Source of the DNA: Terriglobales bacterium
Lineage (GTDB): Bacteria; Acidobacteriota; Terriglobia; Terriglobales; Acidobacteriaceae
Reading direction: 5' to 3'
Length of the DNA: 64,000 nt
Assembly: GCA_035651655.1 (NCBI GenBank)
Contig: DASRFG010000002.1
Span: forward strand, 1 to 64,000
Made by a program: the position numbers and the translations under genes. This document shows positions 52,690 to 62,145 of the stretch, piece after piece. The notes under the pieces are model-generated. The model was not told the DNA's origin. It saw only the letters and a list, made by a program, of their open reading frames with translations, and searched no databases. Numbering within the stretch: position 1 is the first letter of the stretch; each line of letters begins with the position of its first letter.

Positions 52690-54828
52690 ATGACTACCGA
52701 GACGATGAACTCCCTGGCGCAGGCTTCCTCGGCGTACTTGCGTTCGGCTATGCACCAGCCCATACGCTGGCATGAATGGGGAGGGGAGGCATTTGCCGCG
52801 GCGAAAAGAGATAACAAACCTATTCTGCTGGACATCGGCGCCGTGTGGTGTCACTGGTGCCATGTGATGGACCGCGAATCGTACGATGATCCCGAGGTCG
52901 CGCGAATCGTGAATGAGAATTTCATCGCGGTGAAGGTGGACCGCGACGAGCGACCTGACGTGGATAGCCGCTACCAGGCGGCGGTATCCGCGATCAGCGG
53001 GCAAGGGGGCTGGCCGCTCACCGCATTTCTCACGCCCGATGGCAAGCCGTTCTACGGTGGCACTTACTTTCCTCCTGACGACCACTGGGGCCGCCCAGGA
53101 TTCAAGCGCGTACTGCTGTCCATCGCGCAAGCATTTCATGAAAAACAGGCAGATGTCGCTGAGCAGGCGCGCATGGTTAGCGCCATGCTCGGACAGGCAG
53201 AGACTTTTGCAGAACATCCAGGGAAATTTTCCCCGGCGATCGTGGACGCCATTGTGGCATCTGCCTTGAAAATGTTCGATGGGCAGCATGGAGGCTTCGG
53301 CAGCGCTCCCAAATTTCCCCATCCCGCGATCCTCGACTTGCTGATCGAACGCTATTCTCGAACTGGAGATGATCGGCTCAAGGATGTGTTTGTCACCACT
53401 TTACGGAAGATGGCGCAGGGCGGCGTCTATGACCAACTGGCGGGTGGATTTCATCGCTACTCCGTGGACGAACGCTGGGTAGTACCTCACTTCGAGAAAA
53501 TGTCTTATGACAACTCAGAGCTGCTAAAGAACTACGTGCACGCGGCGCAGGTGACAGGTGACAGCTTTTTCGCCGAAGTTGCTCGTGACATTGTCCGCTG
53601 GACGGATGAATGGCTGAGTGATCGCGAACACGCCGGCTTTTACGCATCTCAGGACGCCGATTTTTCCATGGACGACGATGGAGATTACTTCACCTGGACG
53701 CGAGAAGAAGCCCAAGCGGTTCTCGGCGATGAAGAGTTCCAAGTGGCCGCCCTGCATTACGACATCAACGAAGTGGGCGAGATGCACCACAATGCGGCGA
53801 AGAATGTGCTTTATGTCCGAGCGCCCATCGAGGAAATTGCCGTACGCACCGGCATGCAACCGGAGCGAGTTCGGGCGCTCCTGGCATCGGCCAAGGAAAG
53901 GCTTTATGCGGCCAGACTAAAACGCCCTACGCCCTATCTGGACAAAACGGTTTACGTGAGCTGGAATGCGCTCTTCATCTCCGCCTACCTGGAATCATCC
54001 CGAGTGCTAGGCCTGGATGACGCCCGACATTTTGGGCTGCGCTCGCTGGACCGCATTCTCTCCGAGGCGTGGAATCCGGAGCACGGGCTCAATCACGTGA
54101 TCGCCTATTCCGATCCCTCGGCGAAGCAGCGCAACGTCTCCGGGCTGCTAGATGATTATGCATTTACTGCGCTGGCCTGTTTGGATGCATACGAAGCCAC
54201 ATCAGACCTCAGCTACTTCAACTTCGCGCGCCGCATCACCGACGCCATGATCGAACGTTTCTACGATCCAGTGGGCAGCGGGTTCTTTGACACTGCACAG
54301 ATGTCGCGTGGGGAAGAGGACCGGCTGGGAGTGCTCGACGCCCGCAGGAAACCTTTTCAGGATTCGCCTACTCCGGCGGGGAACTCCGCCGCAGCAATTG
54401 CTCTGGTACGAATGCATGGCTACACCAACGATCAGTCCTATCGAGAGAAGGCCGAGCTGACGATGAACCTGTTCGCGGGGGTGGCGGAGCAATATGGGAT
54501 CTTCGGCGGAACCTATGGAATTGCGGGCGTGTATATGTCACAACCGCACGCTCAGGTGATTGTCATCGGGGATGACGAGCGCGCAGATGAGCTCTATAAG
54601 GCCGCGATCGCGCCATTCGCATTTAACAAGCAGGTGATCCGGTTGAAGCCGAACGAAGTCACCCCACAAAATCTTCCGCCCGCACTGGCGGAAACAATTC
54701 CCAATCTGCCTGGAATCAAAAAAGGAAATTCAGTGGCGGTGATCTGCGCGGACTTTTCGTGTCGTCCACCTATCTCGCACCCAGCCGAGTTAGCTCAGCA
54801 ACTTAGTCATTGGGAGCAAAATAACTAA
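52690..54828 (+). CDS. Thioredoxin-like DUF255 protein (YyaL/spermatogenesis-associated type)
   Basis: 712 residues. The N-terminal DUF255 thioredoxin-like domain (about 15-180) has a CHWC site, Cys54 and Cys57, in AVWCHWCHVM. FIAVKVDRDERPDVDSRY and GQGGWPLTAFLTPDGKPFYG are also typical. The remainder is an alpha/alpha barrel like those of six-hairpin glycosidases (GGFHRYSVDERWVVPHFEKM). The family is widespread and its reaction is not established. No signal peptide is visible. The gene follows the HemW-like gene by 72 bp on the same strand. Confidence 0.92.
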   Translation: MTTETMNSLAQASSAYLRSAMHQPIRWHEWGGEAFAAAKRDNKPILLDIGAVWCHWCHVMDRESYDDPEVARIVNENFIAVKVDRDERPDVDSRYQAAVSAISGQGGWPLTAFLTPDGKPFYGGTYFPPDDHWGRPGFKRVLLSIAQAFHEKQADVAEQARMVSAMLGQAETFAEHPGKFSPAIVDAIVASALKMFDGQHGGFGSAPKFPHPAILDLLIERYSRTGDDRLKDVFVTTLRKMAQGGVYDQLAGGFHRYSVDERWVVPHFEKMSYDNSELLKNYVHAAQVTGDSFFAEVARDIVRWTDEWLSDREHAGFYASQDADFSMDDDGDYFTWTREEAQAVLGDEEFQVAALHYDINEVGEMHHNAAKNVLYVRAPIEEIAVRTGMQPERVRALLASAKERLYAARLKRPTPYLDKTVYVSWNALFISAYLESSRVLGLDDARHFGLRSLDRILSEAWNPEHGLNHVIAYSDPSAKQRNVSGLLDDYAFTALACLDAYEATSDLSYFNFARRITDAMIERFYDPVGSGFFDTAQMSRGEEDRLGVLDARRKPFQDSPTPAGNSAAAIALVRMHGYTNDQSYREKAELTMNLFAGVAEQYGIFGGTYGIAGVYMSQPHAQVIVIGDDERADELYKAAIAPFAFNKQVIRLKPNEVTPQNLPPALAETIPNLPGIKKGNSVAVICADFSCRPPISHPAELAQQLSHWEQNN

Positions 54829-54942
54829 GGCCGCCAGCAACCCGACTGGCAGCCAACTTAGTCCCTCAGCGATCGAGGGTTACGGAAAGGATTACTTCGG
54901 TGATCTAGCGAAACTCCTGTCCAATATTAGATCCTGCTGTAA

Positions 54943-55068
54943 CTAGCAGAACCTATGATTGGGTGAGCAGGGTATCGGATTGCCGTCTGCCATTGCTGGG
55001 GCAGTCACTGAAACGTACGCGCCCAACAAGGTCAACAAGAGCAGAGCAAGTCTAAAGGCACGCTTCAT
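54943..55068 (-). CDS. 41-residue secreted peptide with two cysteines (small ORF)
   Basis: The ATG at 55068 is preceded by AAAGGAG five bases upstream. The frame starts MKRAFRLALLLLTLLGAYVS and gives a full signal peptide with cleavage probably after AMA. The predicted mature peptide is DGNPIPCSPNHRFC, 14 residues with two cysteines seven apart. The stop is TAG at 54943-54945. A TATAAT and a 9-bp hairpin stand just upstream. No homologue is known to me. It lies in a 512-bp gap after the DUF255 gene; the remaining part (54829-54942) holds no feature I can support. Confidence 0.6.
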   Translation of the reverse strand: MKRAFRLALLLLTLLGAYVSVTAPAMADGNPIPCSPNHRFC

Positions 55069-55080
55069 TGAGTCTCCTTT

Positions 55081-55115
55081 CCCTGTGCGCAGGAACGCAC
55101 AGGGGAAGGATTATA
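55081..55115 (-). promoter_or_regulatory. TATAAT element and 5' leader hairpin of the small secreted peptide gene
   Basis: On the minus strand TATAAT (55115-55110) is followed within six bases by CCCTGTGCG - TTCCTG - CGCACAGGG (55104-55081), a perfect 9-bp stem with a six-base loop. The Shine-Dalgarno AAAGGAG begins right after it. A transcript started from this -10 would begin at or next to the stem, so the mRNA would carry a 5'-terminal hairpin. No good -35 is seen. The region 55116-55340 is AT-rich and otherwise empty. Confidence 0.5.
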
Positions 55116-55340
55116 CAACTGGTATGCAAGTACTTATCGCGTAGAAGCCCGCGCCAACGCCGCTCCGCAAATAACAAAACTCTGACTTATCAATGTTGTT
55201 AGTAGTTTACACTTATAGAATTAACGTTTTACTTTAAGCGTTATTTCTTGTTACAAAAAACGGAATTTTCATGCGGTGAGAGTAGTTCCGACCGCAGAAC
55301 AAGCATACCGGAATAACTGCGTCTCTTCAGGATTTCGCGG

Positions 55341-56282
55341 TTATGCTTTGCGGTGCAAAGGCGCTAAGGCTTGGGAGACAAATCTTCCAGCCCGCTTCGG
55401 TGTGGATAAGTCGAGCAATCTGGCAGGAGTTTCGACCGGAGGATGCGGCTGATGATTCTCAGTGGCCGGAGTGTTGTTCTCGCTGCGCGAGAGAGCTCGG
55501 TCAACCATAGCGTCAAACATGGGTAGCAGCGATTCAGCCGGCACAGGGTGAGTAAGTTCGCTTAAGCTCATGTCCCAGCGTTGCGATCTCAGCATGTCCT
55601 CGGCTTTGCGCATTGCCAAAACCGGCTTGAATAGATAGACACCCCAGATGGCCAGGGCAACATCGTACGCCGCCATGGCGACCATGTTCATTGCCGAACC
55701 GCGAATCAGGGTCGCCTGATGCATACCGAGGGCCGCCAATTCTAATCCCGCGAAAGCACCAAAGCCCAATGCAATTCCGAAGCTGGGATGACGACGAGAA
55801 ATTCCCAGGTACCGGGAAAACATGATCAGAAACAGCACCAGGCCGCATTGCATCACGCGTATGCTGCGTTGCATGCTAAGTAGAGCGGTGGCTGCCAGAC
55901 CGGGACCGTTATCCAGTCCGCTTAGGGCGGCAACCGCCGCGATCAAGAGCACCAACATTCCGACCCACCAAAACAATAATGCGGAAAAATCGCGCAGTGC
56001 ATGAAACGGCCGCAGCACGTCCGTAAACACTTCATGGATGACGCGGAATCCAAACCCGACGCTGATCACGATCCCGATCCAATAGAAATAGTAATAATAG
56101 AAATTATTTGTGCGGGTGGCGAACAGAGTTACAAACACCATCACTTCAGCCACCAAGTAAACAAAAAATATGGGATAGCGCTTCAGCAGTTTGCGCTTGA
56201 GGATGAGGAGTGCAAGCGCCGCCTCCAGCACTGGGTGGGAGACCCAGAGGGGATAGAACACGTTATCGAGCAACATACTCAT
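55341..56282 (-). CDS. Multi-pass membrane protein of unknown function
   Basis: 313 residues with about seven hydrophobic segments in residues 5-220, including NVFYPLWVSHPVLEAALALL, FFVYLVAEVMVFVTLFATRT and YDVALAIWGVYLFKPVLAM. A run FYYYYFYWIG lies in the third. The last 90 residues are polar and Pro-rich, probably cytoplasmic. I recognise no domain. Similar seven-helix hypothetical proteins are common in acidobacterial genomes by recollection. It is upstream of the small peptide gene on the same strand, 272 bp away. Confidence 0.75.
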   Translation of the reverse strand: MSMLLDNVFYPLWVSHPVLEAALALLILKRKLLKRYPIFFVYLVAEVMVFVTLFATRTNNFYYYYFYWIGIVISVGFGFRVIHEVFTDVLRPFHALRDFSALLFWWVGMLVLLIAAVAALSGLDNGPGLAATALLSMQRSIRVMQCGLVLFLIMFSRYLGISRRHPSFGIALGFGAFAGLELAALGMHQATLIRGSAMNMVAMAAYDVALAIWGVYLFKPVLAMRKAEDMLRSQRWDMSLSELTHPVPAESLLPMFDAMVDRALSRSENNTPATENHQPHPPVETPARLLDLSTPKRAGRFVSQALAPLHRKA

Positions 56283-56528
56283 AACTGTTTTCTCTGCCCT
56301 GACGCCCTTCCAGCGCCGCTTTACATGGATCTAGTATTTCGCTTCTGTAAGTTATCACTGCCACTCGTAGGTTCAATGTACCCCGGTAACCAAAGGAGCT
56401 CTCAGAGGTAACTCAGTGATCTTACGGGGCAAAAGAAATTGAAAGCTAAAGGGGCGTGCTTCTGCGACTTAGCGCGTACCGCGGGAACTAGGGCTAGGTG
56501 GTTACCTAACCGCTGCCGATGTCCGGGC

Positions 56529-56963
56529 TCAAATTTGCGGGGCGGAATGGATATAGGCGCGCATCATTTTAACTTCGTCATCTTTGTCGGTAAGGTCGCG
56601 CAGCAAAATGTCCCGCAATGACACCATGCCCTTCAAACTGCTGCCGTCGCAGATAGGCAAGTGGCGGAAACCGTGATTGCGCATCAGCATCAGGCAGTTC
56701 TCCAACTCTTCAGCCGGGTTGACGGACAATGGATTTGCGGTCATCACCTCACCTACTTTGGTGGTCTCAGGACTACGCCCTGCGACAACTACCCGCTTCA
56801 TGAGGTCGCGCTCGGAAAAGATACCGGCCAGCCTTCCCTCGTCTAATACGGGAACGGCGCCTATATTGTGGTCCACCATCTGCTGTGCTACTTCCATTAC
56901 GCTCTGGTTGACGTCCGCACAGAAAATCTCCTGTTCCTTCACCAATTCAAGAATACTGCACAC
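56529..56963 (-). CDS. CBS-pair protein
   Basis: 144 residues from a GTG at 56963, chosen because GAGG lies six bases upstream; the open frame extends to 57101, but that part has no CBS similarity. Two CBS motifs cover almost the full length: VNQSVMEVAQQMVDHNIGAV, GIFSERDLMKRVV and VNPAEELENCLMLM, GMVSLRDILL. CBS pairs bind adenosyl ligands and regulate partners. No effector domain is fused. It is downstream of the DUF58 gene on the same strand. Confidence 0.85.
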   Translation of the reverse strand: MCSILELVKEQEIFCADVNQSVMEVAQQMVDHNIGAVPVLDEGRLAGIFSERDLMKRVVVAGRSPETTKVGEVMTANPLSVNPAEELENCLMLMRNHGFRHLPICDGSSLKGMVSLRDILLRDLTDKDDEVKMMRAYIHSAPQI

Positions 56964-57107
56964 AAGCCACCTCGCCGGCGAACCCGGTCTCTTCAGAAGG
57001 GCTACAACCGGGCCGAGTATATGCCTAATCCAGAATTCAGAGAAGGCAAAAGCGGAGCGCAAGTTGCCCGAAGGCAGGCTTCGAGCCGGGCTGTAATTCA
57101 AACGGGG

Positions 57108-58547
57108 TCACGGCCGGTCCTGGATAAACAGGAAATAGGAGCGGGCCCACAGAGCGGTGGGGATGCTTCCCCGCGCGCGGCTGGTGAGGATGAGATTGTA
57201 GTCATCGGTCATTTGCAGACTGTCAACCACGGAACCCCCTGCTCTTGGCTGAATGGATGCCAGGTAGGTCAGGAAGCGGTACGTATCAGGAGCGCCATCG
57301 TAACCAGGCGCAACAAAAGACAGGTCTGCGCCACTCCCGGCGAAGTGCCACGCCAGCGACGCCGTCAACGCGACGGCGCGCTCGTAGGAATGCTCCGAGA
57401 CGGTTCCCGGCGCCGGATTGTCGAATATGATGCGCAGCTTGCGCTCGTCCTCGCGAGTGAATTCACGCACCAGCAGCGACCCGGCTTTTGCGCTTGCCTT
57501 CCAATCCACGTGGCGGGCGGAATCATCCGGAGCATATTGGCGTATCCGGTACAGGTCGTGGCCGCGCCCGCTGATGAAGGACTCGAACTCCCCGGTTATC
57601 AGCGGGAGGATCTCAAAAAACTCATCCGTGGGCTCAACTGGCGGAAACACGACGATCCGTTGAGGAAGTTTTAGGCGCCGCGTCTTGGTCAGAAAGGAAA
57701 ACGGAAAGCGGGTGGCCAGTCCGAACGTGTCCTGCAGGTAAAGTCCACGGCTCGCGAACACCAGTTGTACGTTGGCATTGACGGGGCTATGAGCGGGAAT
57801 ATACGGAAAATAAACTGGGCCCTCAAAGATGCGCGGCTGGTCAGGCGTTTCGTTCACCCGGCGGAGGACGCGATCGGGAAGCCTTATCCACTGCTGCTGC
57901 GGCGGCCGGTCCGCCGGAAATGCAAAAACGCCGGGTTCCCACCGCCACTGCTGGGTTGGTCTTTTCTTTGCCTTCGGAGGCACCACGCTCACCGAAAATG
58001 CCGGCAAGAACCGGCGGCCGTTCCGCACCACCATGCGGGCGAGCGCCGAACGTCCCGCGAAGATGTGTTCGGGCAGTCGGACATCCAATTCCAACCCGTT
58101 AAGTACCACTGCCGAAGCCACGCCGGAGATCAAAATCGCCGAGAGCATCGCGGAAACAATTACGAAGAGCAGATTGTTGCCGGTATTAAGCGCAGCCACC
58201 AGCAACACCAACGTCAGGGCGAGGTAGACAAGACCGGTACGTGTGACTTCGTACTCAAAAGCCCGGCGCACCCGTTCAAGCGCAACTCGCCTCGCAAGGT
58301 ACGGAACCGTGGCCAGGCCAACTCCCCCAGCGAGCAACAACGAAACCGATGCCAGCACAGCCGTGGCCAGGACCTCGCCTGACTGGCGCGCCAGGGTGGA
58401 GAATATGGCCGCGGCGAATGCGAGGACCAGGCCGAAAATCGCTAATAGAAATCTTACCCAGACTTCAGGCAGCCCAAGCCATAATTTGGCGAGTGGTGAC
58501 GAGTTCGAGCGCTGGCTCGAGAGAATACGCGGTGCAGTATTCGCCAT
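57108..58547 (-). CDS. DUF58 domain membrane protein
   Basis: 479 residues. Two hydrophobic hairpins occupy about 25-160 (VWVRFLLAIFGLVLAFAAAI; VYLALTLVLLVAALNTGNNL). The DUF58 signature follows near 340-370 (YRIRQYAPDDSARHVDWKAS, then LLVREFTREDERKLRI), and the rest is a von Willebrand A-like fold. DUF58 proteins often work with a MoxR ATPase; none is adjacent here. The function is unknown. The gene is preceded on its strand by the PGPGW gene, 62 bp away. Confidence 0.9.
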   Translation of the reverse strand: MANTAPRILSSQRSNSSPLAKLWLGLPEVWVRFLLAIFGLVLAFAAAIFSTLARQSGEVLATAVLASVSLLLAGGVGLATVPYLARRVALERVRRAFEYEVTRTGLVYLALTLVLLVAALNTGNNLLFVIVSAMLSAILISGVASAVVLNGLELDVRLPEHIFAGRSALARMVVRNGRRFLPAFSVSVVPPKAKKRPTQQWRWEPGVFAFPADRPPQQQWIRLPDRVLRRVNETPDQPRIFEGPVYFPYIPAHSPVNANVQLVFASRGLYLQDTFGLATRFPFSFLTKTRRLKLPQRIVVFPPVEPTDEFFEILPLITGEFESFISGRGHDLYRIRQYAPDDSARHVDWKASAKAGSLLVREFTREDERKLRIIFDNPAPGTVSEHSYERAVALTASLAWHFAGSGADLSFVAPGYDGAPDTYRFLTYLASIQPRAGGSVVDSLQMTDDYNLILTSRARGSIPTALWARSYFLFIQDRP

Positions 58548-58609
58548 CTAGTTCTTTGGGCGAGCGTAGCATCAGCGGCCACGAGGATCAACGTGTCTTT
58601 GGCCCGTCA

Positions 58610-58861
58610 CTAGAACCAGCGTGCCAAATACTCTTTGGCGCGGGCGGTGCCCTCGTCGGCATATTTGCCGATTTTGGGAAAGCGAGTGCGCAATTTGGTC
58701 AACAGGCGATTCGCCCATGCATATTCCGTGGAGAGGATGACCAGACCGATAACGATGAACAGTATCCCCTGAAGAACCGGGAGAAACAGTCCCACGATTC
58801 CGATCAGAATGAAGGCCCAGCCCACGATTAAAAGCGCTACCTGCTTGAATCTGGTCTTCAT
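58610..58861 (-). CDS. Small PGPGW-family membrane protein
   Basis: 83 residues with two membrane helices in VALLIVGWAFILIGIVGLFL and VLQGILFIVIGLVILSTEY, and a basic C-terminal helix (RLLTKLRTRFPKIG). This agrees with the PGPGW putative transmembrane family, whose function is unknown. It follows the DedA gene by 13 bp and is likely cotranscribed with it. Confidence 0.8.
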   Translation of the reverse strand: MKTRFKQVALLIVGWAFILIGIVGLFLPVLQGILFIVIGLVILSTEYAWANRLLTKLRTRFPKIGKYADEGTARAKEYLARWF

Positions 58862-58874
58862 AAGTAATGCGGAA

Positions 58875-59495
58875 CTATCGGCCTGAGTTCTGCTGCGGGC
58901 TTCGCCGGCTGCGCAACCACAGGAAAATCATCGCCATAACCACCGCGGCTGCGATGACGAGATCTGCTCTCTTCAATATCTGGATGAGGGCGTCCCAGTG
59001 GCCCCCAAATACATAGCCCAAACTGGCGACTACCGTGACCCAGAGTGTGGCGCCTAGAAAATTGAAAAGTACAAACTTCCGCCAGGGCATTTCGAGGACG
59101 CCCGCCAAGGGACCGGCAAGGATGCGCATACCAAAAACAAATCGAGCGAAAAATACCGTGAATGTGCCATACCGCTGGAACAAGCGCTCTGCTTTCGCAA
59201 AATGCGCTTCAGAAACGTGGAAGAAGCGCCGGTGGCGCTCGAGCAAACGACGGCCACCGCGATGTCCGATGATGTAACCGAGATTGTCTCCCAAGGTTGC
59301 CGCGACGATTCCTACCAGGATTACGTAGGGCAGGCGCAAATTGTGCTCAGAAAAAGCAAGAAAGCCGGCCAAAAGAAGGACCGTCTCTCCAGGAACGGGG
59401 ACGCCGGCGTTCTCCAGCAGCAACATCACTGCCACCGTGAGGTAGCCGTGTTGGTTGAAGTGCTGCCGGAGGATTGCTAAAAGGTGTTCTCCCAT
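58875..59495 (-). CDS. DedA family membrane protein
   Basis: 206 residues. The SNARE-associated domain shows LENAGVPVPGETVLLLAGFL, GDNLGYIIGHRGGRRLL and ARFVFGMRILAGPLAGVLEM. About five hydrophobic segments are present. DedA proteins act in membrane homeostasis, and some flip undecaprenyl phosphate or phosphatidylethanolamine. Unlike the DedA gene at 22806 it has no rhodanese domain. It shares a strand and short spacings with the PGPGW gene and the hydrolase. Confidence 0.92.
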   Translation of the reverse strand: MGEHLLAILRQHFNQHGYLTVAVMLLLENAGVPVPGETVLLLAGFLAFSEHNLRLPYVILVGIVAATLGDNLGYIIGHRGGRRLLERHRRFFHVSEAHFAKAERLFQRYGTFTVFFARFVFGMRILAGPLAGVLEMPWRKFVLFNFLGATLWVTVVASLGYVFGGHWDALIQILKRADLVIAAAVVMAMIFLWLRSRRSPQQNSGR

Positions 59496-59528
59496 GCTTA
59501 TTCCAGAACTGCATCTCGCAACAGCTTC

Positions 59529-60455
59529 TCATAGTTGCCGCGGCTTACTGTCTAATGTCTCGGTGCCGCTCTTGTTGACCACAAAATCAATCAAGGCGCG
59601 ATTGAAATCGTGCGGCATTTCTTCATATGGTAAGTGACCCGCACCGTGCAGCATTATGAGATTACAATTTTCGAACTGCTCCCTGAGGCGGGACGCCGAA
59701 CTGGGAAGAACGGCGCGGTCGGCCGAACCCCAGATCAGTAAGGTGGGGATGGATGCAATCTTTGGTAGAAGGAATTGCAATTCCTTCAGGTCTTTGCGCC
59801 AGGTACGCACCACCGACAGGGGATATTCGATTGCACCGGGAATTTCGAAGGGGGCGGAGTAGCCTTCCAACGTTCCCGGCGGGATGCGGCTAGTGTCCCC
59901 ATACAATCGCTGGAGAACCCGTCCATAGGCGAATTGGCTGTGCGGAGCTACTGCGCGGACTAGCGACGCGCCAGTCGCGGTCCCCAGAACTCGCGTAATC
60001 CACCGCCCGTGTGACGACCAGGGATTCACTGGCGCGACCAGTGTTAGTCTCCCAACCTTTACACGATCTTGTTGGGCGCAGATGGCGGCAAGCATCATGG
60101 CAATCGCGCCTCCGTGGGAAGTACCGACTACACCACAGGCAGTAATTCGTAATGCCTCAAGGAACTGGAGCACCCGCAATGCGGTTGCGCGCAGGGAGCA
60201 ATCGAGTCCCGGCGGGCGATCTGAAAAACCCGCACCCAGCAAGTCGGGAGCGTAGACAGTCCTGTGCTTCGCCAAGACAGGTAAATTAAAACGCCAGGAG
60301 AATGAGTACCCCAGAAGTCCGTGGATAAAGAGAAGCGCGGGACCAGTTCCGCCACACAGGTAGCGGATGTGCGAACCTTGAAGGTCCAGACCGAGTTCCT
60401 CTATGCCTTCCGGAAGGTTGAGCCCGGTATGCGAGTGGCCCGCGGGTGATGACAT
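59529..60455 (-). CDS. Alpha/beta-fold hydrolase
   Basis: 308 residues from the ATG at 60455, which overlaps the aminotransferase stop by one base (TGATG). The oxyanion loop is LLFIHGLLGYSFSW and the nucleophile elbow GTSHGG, with Ser113. The acid is in LIWGSADRAVLP and the His in MLHGAGHLPYEEMP. No signal peptide is seen. The substrate is unknown; esterase and haloalkane dehalogenase-like folds are equally possible. It is coupled to the aminotransferase gene. Confidence 0.9.
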   Translation of the reverse strand: MSSPAGHSHTGLNLPEGIEELGLDLQGSHIRYLCGGTGPALLFIHGLLGYSFSWRFNLPVLAKHRTVYAPDLLGAGFSDRPPGLDCSLRATALRVLQFLEALRITACGVVGTSHGGAIAMMLAAICAQQDRVKVGRLTLVAPVNPWSSHGRWITRVLGTATGASLVRAVAPHSQFAYGRVLQRLYGDTSRIPPGTLEGYSAPFEIPGAIEYPLSVVRTWRKDLKELQFLLPKIASIPTLLIWGSADRAVLPSSASRLREQFENCNLIMLHGAGHLPYEEMPHDFNRALIDFVVNKSGTETLDSKPRQL

Positions 60456-61681
60456 CAATTTCCGCGGGCAGCTGCGGCCTTTGCTGACTTGGCTTTGCCC
60501 AGGAGTTTGCGCAAGACGCGAATGCCGCGGTCTACATGCTTTTCCTGCAGCAGGAAAGAGGGCAGAAAACGCAACACCGTATCCTGGGTGCTATTGAAGA
60601 CAACACTTTCCGCGAGCGCCTGTTCTACGATCGGCCTGGTAGGAACGTCCAATTCAATCGCCTGGATGAAGCCTCGACCGCGCACTTCCTTGATCATCTT
60701 GAACCGGTCTTTGAGTGCGGCGAGGTTTTGCTGAAGGTAATTTCCCACCCTGGTAACCTGGTCGAGCAGATGTTCTTCTTCGAGAACCGAGAAATACTCG
60801 AGCGCCACCCGGCAGGCGAGTGGACCACCGCCAAACGTGGTTCCGTGCTGCCCGGTAGGGATTGCGCCGGCAAGCTCTTCTCGCACAATAAATGCGCCTA
60901 GCGGTAGCCCGGCGGCAATGGGCTTGGCGACAAGGACGACGTCCGGCACCACTGGCGTCTGCTGAAAAGCAAATGTGCTACCGGTCCTTCCGAGGCCGCA
61001 CTGAATCTCGTCGAAAATAAGTACGGCGCGGCTTCGGTCGGCCGCCGCCCGAGCGGCTTGCAGAAATTCCGGCGAGCACTCACGGATGCCACCTTCTCCT
61101 TGAATCGGCTCAAGGACAATGGCACAGGTGTCGGCATCGACCGCCCGATCCAGCGCAGCGGCGTCGTTCAACCGCACAAAGCTCACGCCGGGCAGCAGAG
61201 GCTCGAAAGGACCGCGATATTTCTCTTGACCGGTGAGTGAGAGCGCCCCAAAGGTGCGCCCGTGGAATGACCCATCCAGTGCAACGACCTTGCTTTTTTG
61301 GTCGCCGCCCCGACTGTGCCCCGCGGCACGCGCCAGTTTGAGTGCACCCTCCATCGCTTCCGTGCCGCTGTTTGCGAAGAATACCCGGTTCAGTCCGGAG
61401 AGTTGGCAAAGCTTTTCTGCGAGTCGGCCCTGAAATTCGTTGTAATAAAGATTAGAAACGTGAATCACACGCGCGGCCTGCTCGCGAATGACTTTTACAA
61501 TTCTGGGATGAGCGTGGCCGAGTGCGTTGACCCCAAGGCCTCCGACAAAATCCAGGTAGCGCCGGCCATCCATGTCATAGACAAAGACACCTTTGCCACG
61601 TGCGATCGCCAGAGGATAACGGCTGTAAGTCGCCAGGAGATATCGGCGCTCAAGGTTGGCAATTTCTTCGAGAGTCGGCAT
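60455..61681 (-). CDS. Class III aminotransferase, acetylornithine/ornithine type
   Basis: 408 residues from the ATG at 61681; an upstream extension to 61744 is unlikely. It is a fold type I PLP enzyme with ANSGTEAMEGALKLARA (phosphate-binding), SFHGRTFGALSLTGQ, IFDEIQCGLGRTG (Asp contacting the pyridine) and the PLP Lys253 in VLVAKPIAAGLPLG. The profile fits ArgD-type acetylornithine aminotransferase, but other omega-aminotransferases share it and no arginine gene is adjacent. It heads a coupled pair with the alpha/beta hydrolase. Confidence 0.88.
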   Translation of the reverse strand: MPTLEEIANLERRYLLATYSRYPLAIARGKGVFVYDMDGRRYLDFVGGLGVNALGHAHPRIVKVIREQAARVIHVSNLYYNEFQGRLAEKLCQLSGLNRVFFANSGTEAMEGALKLARAAGHSRGGDQKSKVVALDGSFHGRTFGALSLTGQEKYRGPFEPLLPGVSFVRLNDAAALDRAVDADTCAIVLEPIQGEGGIRECSPEFLQAARAAADRSRAVLIFDEIQCGLGRTGSTFAFQQTPVVPDVVLVAKPIAAGLPLGAFIVREELAGAIPTGQHGTTFGGGPLACRVALEYFSVLEEEHLLDQVTRVGNYLQQNLAALKDRFKMIKEVRGRGFIQAIELDVPTRPIVEQALAESVVFNSTQDTVLRFLPSFLLQEKHVDRGIRVLRKLLGKAKSAKAAAARGN

Positions 61682-61719
61682 AGGGTTGCAATTACCGGAG
61701 ACTACGAAATTCGCAATCG

Positions 61720-62145
61720 CTAATCTTCTTCCACCCAACGACAATTAACTTCGCCGGCGCGCATCTCACGGAAGATCTTTTCTGCGATTCCATCCAACTC
61801 CGCCAAAGGGTGCTGCTCGCCCTCGTAGTAAACAGCGGGTGGGTTGGCAAAAGGCTCGGCCCAAACCTCGTAGGCGCCTCCTCCGGTTGAAATTTCGAGG
61901 TAGTCGCCCTCACGCAGTCGCTTCTTCAGTTCGTCAAGATTCAGGTCGGACGGCACGGGCGCCTCGCTTGATGGTTTACTGGTCGATTGTGATCCGCGGG
62001 ACAATTCTAAACAGGGTTCGTTGAAACCGTCTACCCGCCAGCCACAATGGCGTAAATGGCGGGTGAAACGTCCTTCCAAGGACGCAAGTCTTTCAATTAG
62101 AGCATCATAGACATTTTTTGTGTTAAATCCAGAAACCCGAAGCAA
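61720..62145 (-). CDS. Hypothetical protein with a conserved-looking acidic C-terminal half
   Basis: 141 residues. The first 45 residues are basic and helical (YDALIERLASLEGRFTRHLR), then a Ser/Pro-rich linker and an ordered C-terminal half (LDELKKRLREGDYLEISTGG, GAYEVWAEPFANPP, AEKIFREMRAGEVNC). No signal peptide, membrane segment or known domain is recognised. It is 38 bp upstream of the aminotransferase gene on the same strand and could be cotranscribed. Confidence 0.6.
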   Translation of the reverse strand: MLRVSGFNTKNVYDALIERLASLEGRFTRHLRHCGWRVDGFNEPCLELSRGSQSTSKPSSEAPVPSDLNLDELKKRLREGDYLEISTGGGAYEVWAEPFANPPAVYYEGEQHPLAELDGIAEKIFREMRAGEVNCRWVEED

